Shown here: positions 9,796-18,180 of the stretch, piece by piece
Numbering within the stretch: position 1 is the first letter of the stretch
Layout: every line of letters starts with the position of its first letter
NCBI RefSeq assembly: GCF_900101875.1
Contig: NZ_FNAI01000004.1
Location: 339,425-403,424 of the forward strand
DNA from: Mucilaginibacter pineti
GTDB taxonomy: Bacteria; Bacteroidota; Bacteroidia; Sphingobacteriales; Sphingobacteriaceae
Reading direction: 5' to 3'
Length of the DNA: 64,000 bases
Notes under the pieces: generated by a model
What the model saw: the letters and a program-made list of their open reading frames with translations, nothing else
Told to the model about the DNA's origin: nothing
The model's database searches: none
Made by a program: the position numbers and the translations under genes

Positions 9796-9817
9796 AAACA
9801 GTGGTTTAATACAACTT

Positions 9818-9852
9818 AAGGCCATCAATTAAAACAATTGACGGCCTTTTTT
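9818..9852 (+). terminator. Terminator of the TIM-barrel gene
   Basis: Inverted arms AAGGCC-TCAATT and AATTGA-GGCCTT with one mismatch form a 12-13 bp stem and a short loop, followed by a T-run. It lies 23 bp after the stop codon and ahead of the next gene. Confidence 0.85.
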
Positions 9853-9913
9853 ATTTATCAATTTTAAATCGTTTGTCAGGAAGTTTCTCGTACGTATGGA
9901 AAATAATACCAAC

Positions 9914-10444
9914 ATGCTAAAATACATCATCATAGTCCTGCTGGCTTCTTTCCTGTTTTCGTGCGCGGCCGAGGCCCAATCAAAAAAAGAACTGGTTACC
10001 GGCGATGCCGTACCCACATTTTCACTTACAGACCAAAACGGCAAGGAATTTAAAACTGCCGATTATGTGGGAAAAAAAGTATTGGTGATCTACTTTTACC
10101 CTAAGGACGAAAGTATGGTTTGCACCAAAGAAGCCTGCGCCTTTCGCGATAGTTTTGACCAGTTTACCAAAGCCGGGGCAATGGTTATCGGTATAAACGG
10201 CGGCACGGTTGCCAGCCACAAAGCCTTTGCCGATCATTATAAGCTGCCCTTTACCTTGCTTAGCGATCCAGATAATAAGGTTTACGATATGTTTGGAGTA
10301 CATAAATCATTTTTTATGAGCGGCCGCGAAACGTTTGTAGTTGATCTGCATGGCAAAATTGCTTACTCGCATACGGCCATGCTGCAAGGCAAGGAACATG
10401 CCGATGACGCGCTTAAATTCATTCAGGCTGCCAAAACCAAATAA
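9914..10444 (+). CDS. PrxQ/Bcp-type peroxiredoxin lipoprotein
   Basis: A thiol peroxidase reducing H2O2 and organic peroxides using thioredoxin. From the ATG at 9914 it has 176 residues, with a lipoprotein signal (lipobox LFSC, Cys17), so it is probably membrane-anchored in the periplasm; an ATG at 9896 would add six residues. The AhpC/TSA domain carries peroxidatic Cys70 and Cys75 in the C-x4-C spacing of PrxQ/Bcp proteins (VCTKEACAFRD). It is followed closely by DUF1475 and DUF1295 genes on the same strand. Confidence 0.9.
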   Translation: MLKYIIIVLLASFLFSCAAEAQSKKELVTGDAVPTFSLTDQNGKEFKTADYVGKKVLVIYFYPKDESMVCTKEACAFRDSFDQFTKAGAMVIGINGGTVASHKAFADHYKLPFTLLSDPDNKVYDMFGVHKSFFMSGRETFVVDLHGKIAYSHTAMLQGKEHADDALKFIQAAKTK

Positions 10445-10448
10445 GCCC

Positions 10449-10784
10449 ATGATCAGCGCCCTTAAAATACTGTTCAGCATTGTTTTTGTGTGGATGTGTT
10501 ATGTGGTAATAACTACCTGCCTTAAAAGCAACCTGTTTACCGAGTGGGATTACCTCGGTTCCATACCCTGGATGCGCGCCACCCTTTGGGATTTTTATGC
10601 CAACGTACTGGTAATTTTTGTGTGGGTATGTTATAAAGAGAAAACCATTATAGGTAAAGCAATATGGCTTATACTACTGGTTACACTGGGCAGCATAGCC
10701 AGTTGCGGTTATGTGCTTATCCAACTCTTCCGGCTTAAACCCGGTGAAGGATTAAAAGAATTATTCGGCAAGAAAAATGGATAA
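10449..10784 (+). CDS. DUF1475-family membrane protein
   Basis: About 111 residues from the ATG at 10449, just after the peroxiredoxin stop; the longer frame that begins at 10341 inside that gene is not credible. Three hydrophobic segments are visible (about 2-20, 45-62, 70-90), with the conserved-looking segment PWMRATLWDFYANV. The family is small, membrane-bound and uncharacterised. Its end overlaps the DUF1295 start by 8 bases, implying translational coupling and a shared role, probably in lipid chemistry. Confidence 0.8.
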   Translation: MISALKILFSIVFVWMCYVVITTCLKSNLFTEWDYLGSIPWMRATLWDFYANVLVIFVWVCYKEKTIIGKAIWLILLVTLGSIASCGYVLIQLFRLKPGEGLKELFGKKNG

Positions 10785-11583
10785 TAGCTCACTTTTTCTC
10801 TTGATCATTTACTGCCTGCTGGCCTGTTGCGGCATTATGGTATTAGTATGGTTTTGGGCGCATAAAATTAAAAACGCGGGTGTGGTTGATATCTTCTGGT
10901 CGTACAACTTCCCGGTTATTGCCATTATTTTGTTTTTGCTGGCTCCGGGCTATCATGACCGTAAGTTACTTATTTGCGCTATGGTTATCATCGCCGGGTT
11001 ACGTTTGGGAACCCATTTGGCTACCCGGATTTTAAAACACTTAGATGAAGAGGAAGGCCGATATCAGCAACTCCGTAAAGAATGGGCGCCCAATTCCGAA
11101 AAAAAATTCTTCTTCTTTTTTCAATTCCAGGGAATTTCCAATGTATTGTTAGCCATTCCGTTTTTTATCAGCACACTTAATACAAGCACCAAAATTTCGC
11201 CCCTGGAATATGCGGGTGCAATCCTCTGGTTCATCAGCGTTGCCGGCGAAGCTATTGCCGACTGGCAGCTCGCAACATTTAAGAAAGATGCCGCTAATAA
11301 AGGCAAGGTATGCGATACCGGCCTGTGGAATTATTCGCGCCATCCCAATTACTTTTTTGAATGGTTGATGTGGTTCTCTTATTTCGTTTTCGCGCTGGCA
11401 TCGCCATATGGCATACTGGCAATTATTAGTCCGGCAATTATATTATACCTGCTGCTAAAGGTAACAGGCATCCCCGCCACCGAAGAACAATCCCTACGCT
11501 CAAAAGGCGAGGCCTATAAAAGATACCAGAAAAGTACAAGTGTGTTTGTGCCCTGGTTTAAGAAAAACAAATTCCCCTCTTGA
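10777..11583 (+). CDS. DUF1295 protein, steroid-reductase/ICMT-like fold
   Basis: A 268-residue integral membrane protein with about six helices. The C-terminal RHPNYFFEW motif (about 189-197) is the NADPH/SAM-site signature shared by steroid 5-alpha reductases and isoprenylcysteine methyltransferases. The family is linked with reduction or modification of unsaturated lipids. It overlaps the DUF1475 gene and precedes a fatty-acid methyltransferase/FAD oxidoreductase/CFA synthase run, supporting a lipid role. Its last four codons and stop lie inside the dispersed palindromic repeat at 11571, so the natural C-terminus may have been replaced. Confidence 0.85.
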   Translation: MDNSSLFLLIIYCLLACCGIMVLVWFWAHKIKNAGVVDIFWSYNFPVIAIILFLLAPGYHDRKLLICAMVIIAGLRLGTHLATRILKHLDEEEGRYQQLRKEWAPNSEKKFFFFFQFQGISNVLLAIPFFISTLNTSTKISPLEYAGAILWFISVAGEAIADWQLATFKKDAANKGKVCDTGLWNYSRHPNYFFEWLMWFSYFVFALASPYGILAIISPAIILYLLLKVTGIPATEEQSLRSKGEAYKRYQKSTSVFVPWFKKNKFPS

Positions 11584-11671
11584 GAGGGGGCGCGTTGATT
11601 GGTGTAATGGCAGGGGTGTGTTCTGCGGCAAGAAACAAACACCTCCACCCCTCTCGAGAGGGGAATCGCAC
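11571..11671 (+). repeat. Dispersed palindromic repeat, copy 1
   Basis: An imperfect palindrome about 100 bp long. The outer arms TTCCCCTCTTGAGAGGGG and CCCCTCTCGAGAGGGGAA are inverted, and each arm is itself near-palindromic. An inner pair (GGGGTGTGTT against a diverged AACAAACACC) closes a long hairpin. A second copy at 27505 keeps the left half almost base for base, including TGTAATGGCAGGGGTGTGTT. It resembles REP-type or MITE-like intergenic repeats; no transposase is nearby. The rest of the gap to 11790 holds no gene. Confidence 0.85.
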
Positions 11672-11789
11672 ATCTCCTCCGCTTTATCTTTTACCACCGA
11701 ACATAAAAAACACCCTCCCCATAAATCCATCCATACCACCACAACGTATACCATTAAAACACATCACAAAGCGCATAACCAAATTTTAA

Positions 11790-12818
11790 ATGTGGTACGA
11801 TAAACTGATTGAACAAAACAAAGTGCCAGATTTTTTGCTGAGGCAAGGCATTCGCAAATTATTAAAACAACGCCTTACCGACGAAAACCGCGGTAATGTG
11901 GAGGACCAGCAGGCGCACCTGATGGCGCTTATAGCCCAGCTAAAAGCATCGCCCATAGCAGTAAATACCGCCGATGCAAATGAGCAGCATTACGAAGTAC
12001 CTACCCCCTTTTATCAGTACTGTTTAGGCAAAAACCTTAAATATTCCAGTGGCTACTGGAAACCCGGCGTTACCGATATTGACACTTCCGAAGATGATAT
12101 GCTGGAGCTTACCTGCCAACGTGCCGAACTGGAGAACGGCCAGCAGGTTTTGGAACTGGGCTGTGGCTGGGGTTCGCTATCATTATATATGGCGGCTAAA
12201 TTTCCGAAAAGCACGTTCAAGGTGGTATCAAACTCGCGCACCCAAAAAGCACATATAGACGAGCAGGCCAAACAGCGCGGCATTACCAACCTAACGGTAA
12301 TTACTGCCGATATGAACACGTTTACCATCGGTGACAAGTTTGATCGTGTGGTATCTGTTGAAATGTTTGAACACATGCGCAATTACAAATTGCTGATGGC
12401 AAAGGTTGCCTCGTTTTTAAAGCCTAATGGCAAATTGTTCATCCACATTTTTACCCACAAAGAATATGCTTACCTTTTCGAAGTAATTGACGAAACCGAC
12501 TGGATGAGCAAATATTTTTTTACAGGCGGCATTATGCCCAGCGACGACCTGATGTTTTATTTTAACGACGATTTGCTGGTTGAAAAACACTGGCACGTAA
12601 ACGGCACACACTACGGCAAAACATCCGAAGCATGGCTCAGCAACATGGATAAACACAAAACGCAGATCATGCCCCTATTTGAGCAAACTTACGGGGCAGA
12701 ACAAGCCGTAAAATGGTGGGTTTACTGGCGCATATTTTATATGGCCTGCGCCGAGTTGTGGAACTACAACGATGGCAACGAATGGATTGTTAGTCACTAT
12801 TTATTTCATAAAGCATAA
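11790..12818 (+). CDS. SAM-dependent fatty-acid/CFA-type methyltransferase
   Basis: A 342-residue class I methyltransferase related to cyclopropane-fatty-acyl-phospholipid synthases and coclaurine N-methyltransferase-like enzymes. The family segment YEVPTPFYQYCLG (about 68-80) precedes the SAM motif VLELGCGWGSLSLYMA (about 120-135), and VSVEMFEHMRNY follows. It would transfer a methyl or methylene group to an unsaturated acyl chain or similar substrate. It heads a tightly spaced run: the hydrolase gene starts 4 bp after its stop. Which lipid it acts on cannot be read from sequence. Confidence 0.88.
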   Translation: MWYDKLIEQNKVPDFLLRQGIRKLLKQRLTDENRGNVEDQQAHLMALIAQLKASPIAVNTADANEQHYEVPTPFYQYCLGKNLKYSSGYWKPGVTDIDTSEDDMLELTCQRAELENGQQVLELGCGWGSLSLYMAAKFPKSTFKVVSNSRTQKAHIDEQAKQRGITNLTVITADMNTFTIGDKFDRVVSVEMFEHMRNYKLLMAKVASFLKPNGKLFIHIFTHKEYAYLFEVIDETDWMSKYFFTGGIMPSDDLMFYFNDDLLVEKHWHVNGTHYGKTSEAWLSNMDKHKTQIMPLFEQTYGAEQAVKWWVYWRIFYMACAELWNYNDGNEWIVSHYLFHKA

Positions 12819-12822
12819 GGGC

Positions 12823-13956
12823 ATGATCCGTTTTATCATTTGTGTTTTATTGCTCCTTATTTCATTGTTAACCGTTTTTAAGGCGTTTGAATATTACATG
12901 TGGATGCTGGCTATTGTCGCTTCAGAATTTTGCTGGGTATTTATAATTTTTGTTTTAATAGCACTATTAAGCGGTTTTTATGTAAGCAGCTACAAGCTTG
13001 CGGGCACCGTTACCGGTTTGCTGGCGCTGGCGCTTTTTATATCGCCCATTTTAAGGGCCTACAACGTTGCCGGCAGTTTAAAACAAAACTTTACCGCCGC
13101 GTTTGGCCCCGGAAGTACCATTGTTAAAGGCGATAATACACAGGCGCCGTTTAGCTTTTGGGCCATGTTTAAAGGCAATAAAACTATTGCCTTTAAAACA
13201 TTTACCTATGCTACTTATCCCGGTCGTGATCTTACAATGGATTATTTTCCTACACAAGTTGTGGGTAACCGGCCCTGCGTGGTTATAGTACATGGCGGCT
13301 CCTGGAACAAGGGCGATAACAAGCAGCTGCCCGAACTGAACAGTTACCTGGCATTAGTAGGCTACAATGTAGCGGCAATAACTTATCGACTGGCTCCAAA
13401 ATACCAAAGCCCGGCGCCGGTTGAGGATGTGCACGCGGCGTTTGCCTATTTGCGTAAACATGCCGCTGAGTTACATATCGACACCAATAATTTTGTGCTG
13501 ATGGGCCGCTCGGCAGGGGGACAAATTGCTTTGCTGGCTGCCTATACCCGGCCCGAACCCGGCTTGAAAGCGGTTATTGACTACTATGCCCCGGCAGATA
13601 TGGTTTGGGGATATTCTATTCCCTCGAGCCCCTTGATTATGGATTCGCGCAAGGTAATGAGCGATTATATTGGCGGTACTTATCATCAGGTTCCGGCGAA
13701 ATTTGCGGCAAGTTCTCCGCTGGAGTTTATCACCCCGCAGTCTATCCCCACGCTTATCATTCATGGAGATAATGATGTGCTGGTATCACCAGAGCATAGT
13801 CGCCGTATGAACGTAAAGCTGCAGCAGAACGGCGTTAAGCACTTTTTGCTAAGGTTGCCCTGGGCTACCCACGGGTTCGATTTTAATTTGAACGGACCGG
13901 GCGGCCAATTGGCCACCTACACCGTTGAACGTTTTTTAAACATAGTAACCAAATAG
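12823..13956 (+). CDS. Membrane-anchored alpha/beta hydrolase (esterase/lipase)
   Basis: About 377 residues from the ATG at 12823, 4 bp after the preceding stop. Three N-terminal membrane helices (about 1-85) precede a BD-FAE/HSL-like alpha/beta hydrolase domain. The oxyanion segment VIVHGGSWNKGD is followed by the nucleophile elbow GRSAGG (Ser230), the acid in HGDNDVLVSPEHS (Asp318) and the base in THGFD (His350), a full triad. In this operon it may release or remodel acyl chains; that is inference. One base separates it from the FAD oxidoreductase. Confidence 0.88.
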   Translation: MIRFIICVLLLLISLLTVFKAFEYYMWMLAIVASEFCWVFIIFVLIALLSGFYVSSYKLAGTVTGLLALALFISPILRAYNVAGSLKQNFTAAFGPGSTIVKGDNTQAPFSFWAMFKGNKTIAFKTFTYATYPGRDLTMDYFPTQVVGNRPCVVIVHGGSWNKGDNKQLPELNSYLALVGYNVAAITYRLAPKYQSPAPVEDVHAAFAYLRKHAAELHIDTNNFVLMGRSAGGQIALLAAYTRPEPGLKAVIDYYAPADMVWGYSIPSSPLIMDSRKVMSDYIGGTYHQVPAKFAASSPLEFITPQSIPTLIIHGDNDVLVSPEHSRRMNVKLQQNGVKHFLLRLPWATHGFDFNLNGPGGQLATYTVERFLNIVTK

Positions 13957-13957
13957 C

Positions 13958-15250
13958 ATGTTAAAAACAGCCATCATAGGCACCGGCATAGCGGGCATGG
14001 GCTGCGGGCATTTTTTGAACGCCAGCCATGACCTTACTTTTTACGAGCAAAATAATTACATAGGCGGGCATACCAACACGGTTACTGTTGATGAAGATGG
14101 CAAACCTGTATATGTTGATACTGGTTTTATGGTGTTCAACTACCAAACCTATCCCAACCTTTGCCGCCTGTTTGCCGAAATTGGCGCACCTGTAAAAAAA
14201 ACAGAAATGTCGTTCAGCGTACAGCATGTCCCTACCGGGCTGGAGTATTCGGGCTCAAGTGTTAACCATTTATTTGCCCAGCGAAAGAACATCTTCAATA
14301 TAAAATACATTAAAATGCTGATGCAGATCGGTAGATTTAATAAGGAGAGCGTAAAGATCGTGGACGACCCAAAGTACGCCAATTACTCTATCGGTCAGTA
14401 CATCAAAGAGTTTGGCTTTGGCGAGGATATGCTGTGGAAATACCTGGTGCCTATGAGTTCGGCAGTATGGAGTACGCCGATGGAACAGATGCTTGATTTT
14501 CCGGCGGTAACGCTCATCCGCTTTTTTCAGAACCATGGTTTTTTAGGTTTGGATACGCAGCATCAATGGTATACTTTGGAAAAAGGCAGCCAATCATACC
14601 GCGAAATTTTAATAAAGCCTTTTAAAGATAAAATTAAGGTGAACCGCAAGGCACTTAAGGTAACCCGCCTGCCCGATGGCAAGGTTGCAGTGACCGCAGC
14701 CGATGGCGCAGTAGAGGTGTTCGACAGGGTGATCATTGCCACGCATGGCGACCAGGCACTGGCCCTTTTAAATGAACCTACCATTCAGGAAAAAAGCCTG
14801 CTATCAACCTTCAATTACCAATACAACAAAGCCACCCTGCATACCGACGAAAGCATTATGCCCAAAACCAAACTGGCCTGGAGCAGCTGGAACTACAGCA
14901 TAAAAATGCAGGACGGCAAGCTAACCCCAACCACCATTTACTGGATGAACAGGTTGCAGGGCGTTTCAGATAAAAAGAATTATTTTGTATCCATCAACCC
15001 GCATAATAACATCGACCCCCAAAAGATCATTCAGGAAATAGATTACGACCACCCCCTGTTTGATGTACCCGCCATCAATGCCCAGGCCCAGTTGCACACC
15101 CTAAACCAGGACGGCCCCATTTATTTTTGCGGCAGCTATTTTAAATATGGCTTTCATGAGGATGCTTTTACCAGTGCGGTAAATTTATGTTCGCAATTGT
15201 TAGGGAGGGCGGTTTATGGGGACGAGTTGGTTGGTGAGCCAGATATTTAA
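13958..15250 (+). CDS. FAD-dependent oxidoreductase (amine-oxidase fold)
   Basis: A 430-residue flavoprotein with an N-terminal dinucleotide motif IGTGIAGMGCGHFL (about 5-18), a YIGGHTNTV segment, and a C-terminal FCGSYFKYGFHEDAFTSAV FAD-closing motif. It is of the NAD(P)-binding/amine-oxidase type regularly found next to DUF1365 and CFA-synthase genes. By analogy with Rhodobacter furan-fatty-acid loci (UfaO/UfaD-type flavoproteins) it could oxidise or desaturate a methylated or cyclopropanated acyl chain; the exact reaction is inference. It sits 1 bp after the hydrolase gene. Confidence 0.88.
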   Translation: MLKTAIIGTGIAGMGCGHFLNASHDLTFYEQNNYIGGHTNTVTVDEDGKPVYVDTGFMVFNYQTYPNLCRLFAEIGAPVKKTEMSFSVQHVPTGLEYSGSSVNHLFAQRKNIFNIKYIKMLMQIGRFNKESVKIVDDPKYANYSIGQYIKEFGFGEDMLWKYLVPMSSAVWSTPMEQMLDFPAVTLIRFFQNHGFLGLDTQHQWYTLEKGSQSYREILIKPFKDKIKVNRKALKVTRLPDGKVAVTAADGAVEVFDRVIIATHGDQALALLNEPTIQEKSLLSTFNYQYNKATLHTDESIMPKTKLAWSSWNYSIKMQDGKLTPTTIYWMNRLQGVSDKKNYFVSINPHNNIDPQKIIQEIDYDHPLFDVPAINAQAQLHTLNQDGPIYFCGSYFKYGFHEDAFTSAVNLCSQLLGRAVYGDELVGEPDI

Positions 15251-15325
15251 CGTTGTGCTAATAAATAGCATACGATTTATTAATCATATCCAGTTACATT
15301 TGGCCTAATAACCTTGTCGCTGTTT

Positions 15326-16012
15326 ATGAAGTATCGTTATTTTTTAATCCTTTTCACGTTCTTTACTATTCTTGGAGCCTGTAATCAACCTATATCGCAA
15401 ACCAGTAAAGCATCAGCTAAAAAAGTTATTAATGCTGCACCGGAAAAGAAAATCCCGATAGATACATCAAAGGCTTTTAAATTTAATGATAATTGGGTTG
15501 TTCCTAAGTCGTCGCTTGATTTTAATTCGTTGGGAGATTCGCAGGGAGATACATTGAAGCTGGCTGTTTGTGGTGATTTTGTCTATTCACCATTTGGTAC
15601 AATAAAAGATTCTTCGGCCTTTAGTTCAAGCCTTTTGAAAAACTTTAGCATAGTTACGCGAACTGAGAAAATGGATAATGGGACGTTCAACTTTCAGATA
15701 TTAAATCACGGCTCCAGCAAACTCATTTTCTTTTTTGATACCGACCCAGAGGCAAGCCGCCATTCCGATATATTCAAAGGGGAAATATATGATGAGGATG
15801 TACAGTTTGTAAATGGTATCAGGATAGGTATGAGCTTTCCTAATTTTTATAAAACGCTATTTGACAGCTTTCCGGATGATTTAACAAACAATTATACGGT
15901 TGTGCAAATAATCTCCTGCGTAGATGACATTATTCAAACTTATGACTTCGATGCAGGAAAGTTAAAGTCTGTTAAGTTTATTACAGATAGCTACTGGAAA
16001 GTGGATTATTAA
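15326..16012 (+). CDS. Putative lipoprotein of unknown function
   Basis: About 228 residues from the ATG at 15326, which starts directly at a lipoprotein signal with lipobox LGAC (Cys at about 20). A basic/Thr linker and a beta-rich domain follow, including LILNHGSSKLIFF-like strands and a late GIRIGMSFPNFYKTLF segment. It interrupts the lipid-gene run between the FAD oxidoreductase and DUF1365. AT-rich, with longer flanking gaps than its neighbours, so it may be a later insertion. No function is assigned. Confidence 0.7.
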   Translation: MKYRYFLILFTFFTILGACNQPISQTSKASAKKVINAAPEKKIPIDTSKAFKFNDNWVVPKSSLDFNSLGDSQGDTLKLAVCGDFVYSPFGTIKDSSAFSSSLLKNFSIVTRTEKMDNGTFNFQILNHGSSKLIFFFDTDPEASRHSDIFKGEIYDEDVQFVNGIRIGMSFPNFYKTLFDSFPDDLTNNYTVVQIISCVDDIIQTYDFDAGKLKSVKFITDSYWKVDY

Positions 16013-16049
16013 TACAATCCCATTCACCCCGTAATCCGTATATTTAATC

Positions 16050-16856
16050 ATGGCGGATACGGCTCTCAATTCATGTTTATACAAAGCCAGGGTAATGCAC
16101 CATCGCCTTGCGCCAAAGGTGCATAGCTTCCATTACGATGTGTTTATGTTTTACCTCGATCTGGATGAGATAGACTGCATGGACAAACGCATGAAATTCA
16201 TGAGCCGTAATCGGTTCAATCTGTTCAATTTCAGGGATAGGGACCACTTGCAGCTGCCGCGCGAAAATCCCGATACGTCAAAAAATACCCGCCAGCATAT
16301 CACCGCTTATCTGCAAAGTAATGGGGTTGATATCGGTAACGGCCGCATTATGGTGCTTACCAATTTGTGTACACTGGGCTACCAGTTTAACCCCGTTTCG
16401 TTTTATTTTTGTTATGATGAAAACGGGCAGATAGCCTGTTCCATAGTGGAGGTTTGCAACACTTTCCTGGAAATGAAACCCTATTTTTTAGGTGCCGATA
16501 CCAAACAGGCCGATCAGTTTAAACTGAATACTGAAAAGTATTTCTATGTATCCCCGTTTATAGATATGGATACTAACTTTGATTTCGACCTGCATATTCC
16601 CGGCGAAAAACTCCAGGTTAAAATTGACGATTATGATAAAGCTGGCAAGCGTTTTTTTATCAGTACATTAAGCGGCGTAAAAAAATCGCTTACCGATGCC
16701 AATCTGGTGTTGTATTTTATCAGCTTCCCGCTCATTACCCTAAAAGTCATAACGCTTATTCACTGGCAGGCTTTAAGGCTTTGGCTCAAAAAAATCCCCT
16801 TTCATAAAAAGGAGGATCAAAAAGAACTTCAAAAAGAAGTATACCGGCCTTACTGA
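16050..16856 (+). CDS. DUF1365 family protein
   Basis: A 268-residue protein of DUF1365. The diagnostic segment HRLAPKVHSFHYDVFMFYLDLDEID is visible near the start (about 13-37), followed by NPVSFYFCYDENG and CSIVEVCNTF; there is one hydrophobic stretch near 225-245. The family almost always neighbours an FAD oxidoreductase and a CFA synthase, as here (RSP_1088-1091-like layout in Rhodobacter), and is implicated by context in making modified fatty acids. Its biochemistry is undefined. Confidence 0.9.
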   Translation: MADTALNSCLYKARVMHHRLAPKVHSFHYDVFMFYLDLDEIDCMDKRMKFMSRNRFNLFNFRDRDHLQLPRENPDTSKNTRQHITAYLQSNGVDIGNGRIMVLTNLCTLGYQFNPVSFYFCYDENGQIACSIVEVCNTFLEMKPYFLGADTKQADQFKLNTEKYFYVSPFIDMDTNFDFDLHIPGEKLQVKIDDYDKAGKRFFISTLSGVKKSLTDANLVLYFISFPLITLKVITLIHWQALRLWLKKIPFHKKEDQKELQKEVYRPY

Positions 16857-16941
16857 CAATTTTTTATATCTGCAATAAAACTTTAACCTGATTAAATTAC
16901 GTAACTATTACAAATAACCATTAATAGCACATTGTTTAGTT

Positions 16942-18180
16942 ATGCCTAATACGCTCGCCCTTGTTAAAAAAAATAGCTTTTACCAGGATATAGTTTTAAA
17001 CTTTTTATCCAAAATGGATAAGGGCACCCTTTACCTTACCCTGCCCGATGGCCAGCAACTAACCATTGGTAACGGCGAAGGACAAATCAGCGCCAGTATT
17101 ACTGTTAATAACGACGAGTTTTACAAGCGCCTTATCCTTTTTGGCGATATCGGTTTCGGCGAAGCGTATGTAGATGGCCTTTGGGACACTGATAACATAA
17201 CCAGTGTGATAAAATGGGTATTGCTGAACATTGAAAACGCTCCGGGGCTTTCGGGCAGCAAAGTGCAAACGCTGTCGCTTAATCTGCTTAAATGGTTCAA
17301 TAAACTTTCGCATTTTAAAAGGGCCAATACGGTTGAAGGTTCCCGCAAAAACATTTCAGAACACTACGATCTTAACAACGATTTTTTCGCCAGTTTCCTT
17401 GATCCTACCATGACCTATTCGGCCGCTTATTTTTATAAGGACGGCTTGTCTTTGGAAGAAGCTCAAATAGCAAAATATGACAGATTGTGCCGTCAGTTGC
17501 ATTTAAAACCCACAGATCATGTGCTGGAAATTGGCAGCGGCTGGGGCGGCAATGCCATTTATATGGCGCAAAAGTATGGCTGTAGGGTAACCTCACTCAC
17601 CATATCTGAAGAGCAGCATAAAATGGCCGTTGAGCGTGTGGAAGCCGCCGGTTTAAGTGAACGCGTAAGCATCCTCATAAAAGATTACCGCCAGATGCAG
17701 GGTAGCTTTGATAAGATTGTATCTGTTGAAATGCTGGAGGCCGTTGGCTTTAATTATATGGATGTGTACTTTAAAAAATGTCACGATCTGCTTAAAAAGA
17801 ACGGCATCCTGGCCATACAAGTGATCACCTCGCCCGATTCGCGCTACGCGGCCCTGCGCATGGGGGTAGATTGGATCCAGAAACATATTTTCCCCGGCTC
17901 GCTGCTGCCATCTGTCGGCGCTATAAATGCCTCTATTAACCGCACCGGCGATATGACTATGGTTGACCTTAAAGATATCGGCCTTGATTACGCCACTACG
18001 CTAAAACTATGGCATAGCGCCTTTAATGCCAACCTCCCAACCGTAAAATCATTAGGCTTTAATGACCTCTTTATCCGCAAGTGGAACTATTACCTATGCT
18101 ACTGTGAGGCGGCCTTTGAAATGCGCAATATTAACGTAATGCACTTGGTTTACACCAGGCCAAATAACGTTTCACGTTAA
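16942..18180 (+). CDS. Cyclopropane-fatty-acyl-phospholipid synthase
   Basis: A 412-residue Cfa-family enzyme that adds a methylene (or methyl) group from SAM across the double bond of phospholipid acyl chains. The N-terminal lipid-binding domain (about 1-125) is followed by SEHYDLNNDFFASFLDPTMTYS-like family signature (about 138-159), the SAM motif VLEIGSGWGG (about 194-203), SVEMLEAVG, and the C-terminal WNYYLCYCEAAF. Second CFA-like enzyme of this locus. Its 3' end overlaps the convergent S41 peptidase gene by 4 bases. Confidence 0.92.
   Translation: MPNTLALVKKNSFYQDIVLNFLSKMDKGTLYLTLPDGQQLTIGNGEGQISASITVNNDEFYKRLILFGDIGFGEAYVDGLWDTDNITSVIKWVLLNIENAPGLSGSKVQTLSLNLLKWFNKLSHFKRANTVEGSRKNISEHYDLNNDFFASFLDPTMTYSAAYFYKDGLSLEEAQIAKYDRLCRQLHLKPTDHVLEIGSGWGGNAIYMAQKYGCRVTSLTISEEQHKMAVERVEAAGLSERVSILIKDYRQMQGSFDKIVSVEMLEAVGFNYMDVYFKKCHDLLKKNGILAIQVITSPDSRYAALRMGVDWIQKHIFPGSLLPSVGAINASINRTGDMTMVDLKDIGLDYATTLKLWHSAFNANLPTVKSLGFNDLFIRKWNYYLCYCEAAFEMRNINVMHLVYTRPNNVSR

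Noticed and set aside
10341..10448. Upstream extension of the DUF1475 gene
   Set aside because: It lies inside the peroxiredoxin gene in another frame; the ATG at 10449 right after the stop fits the family length.
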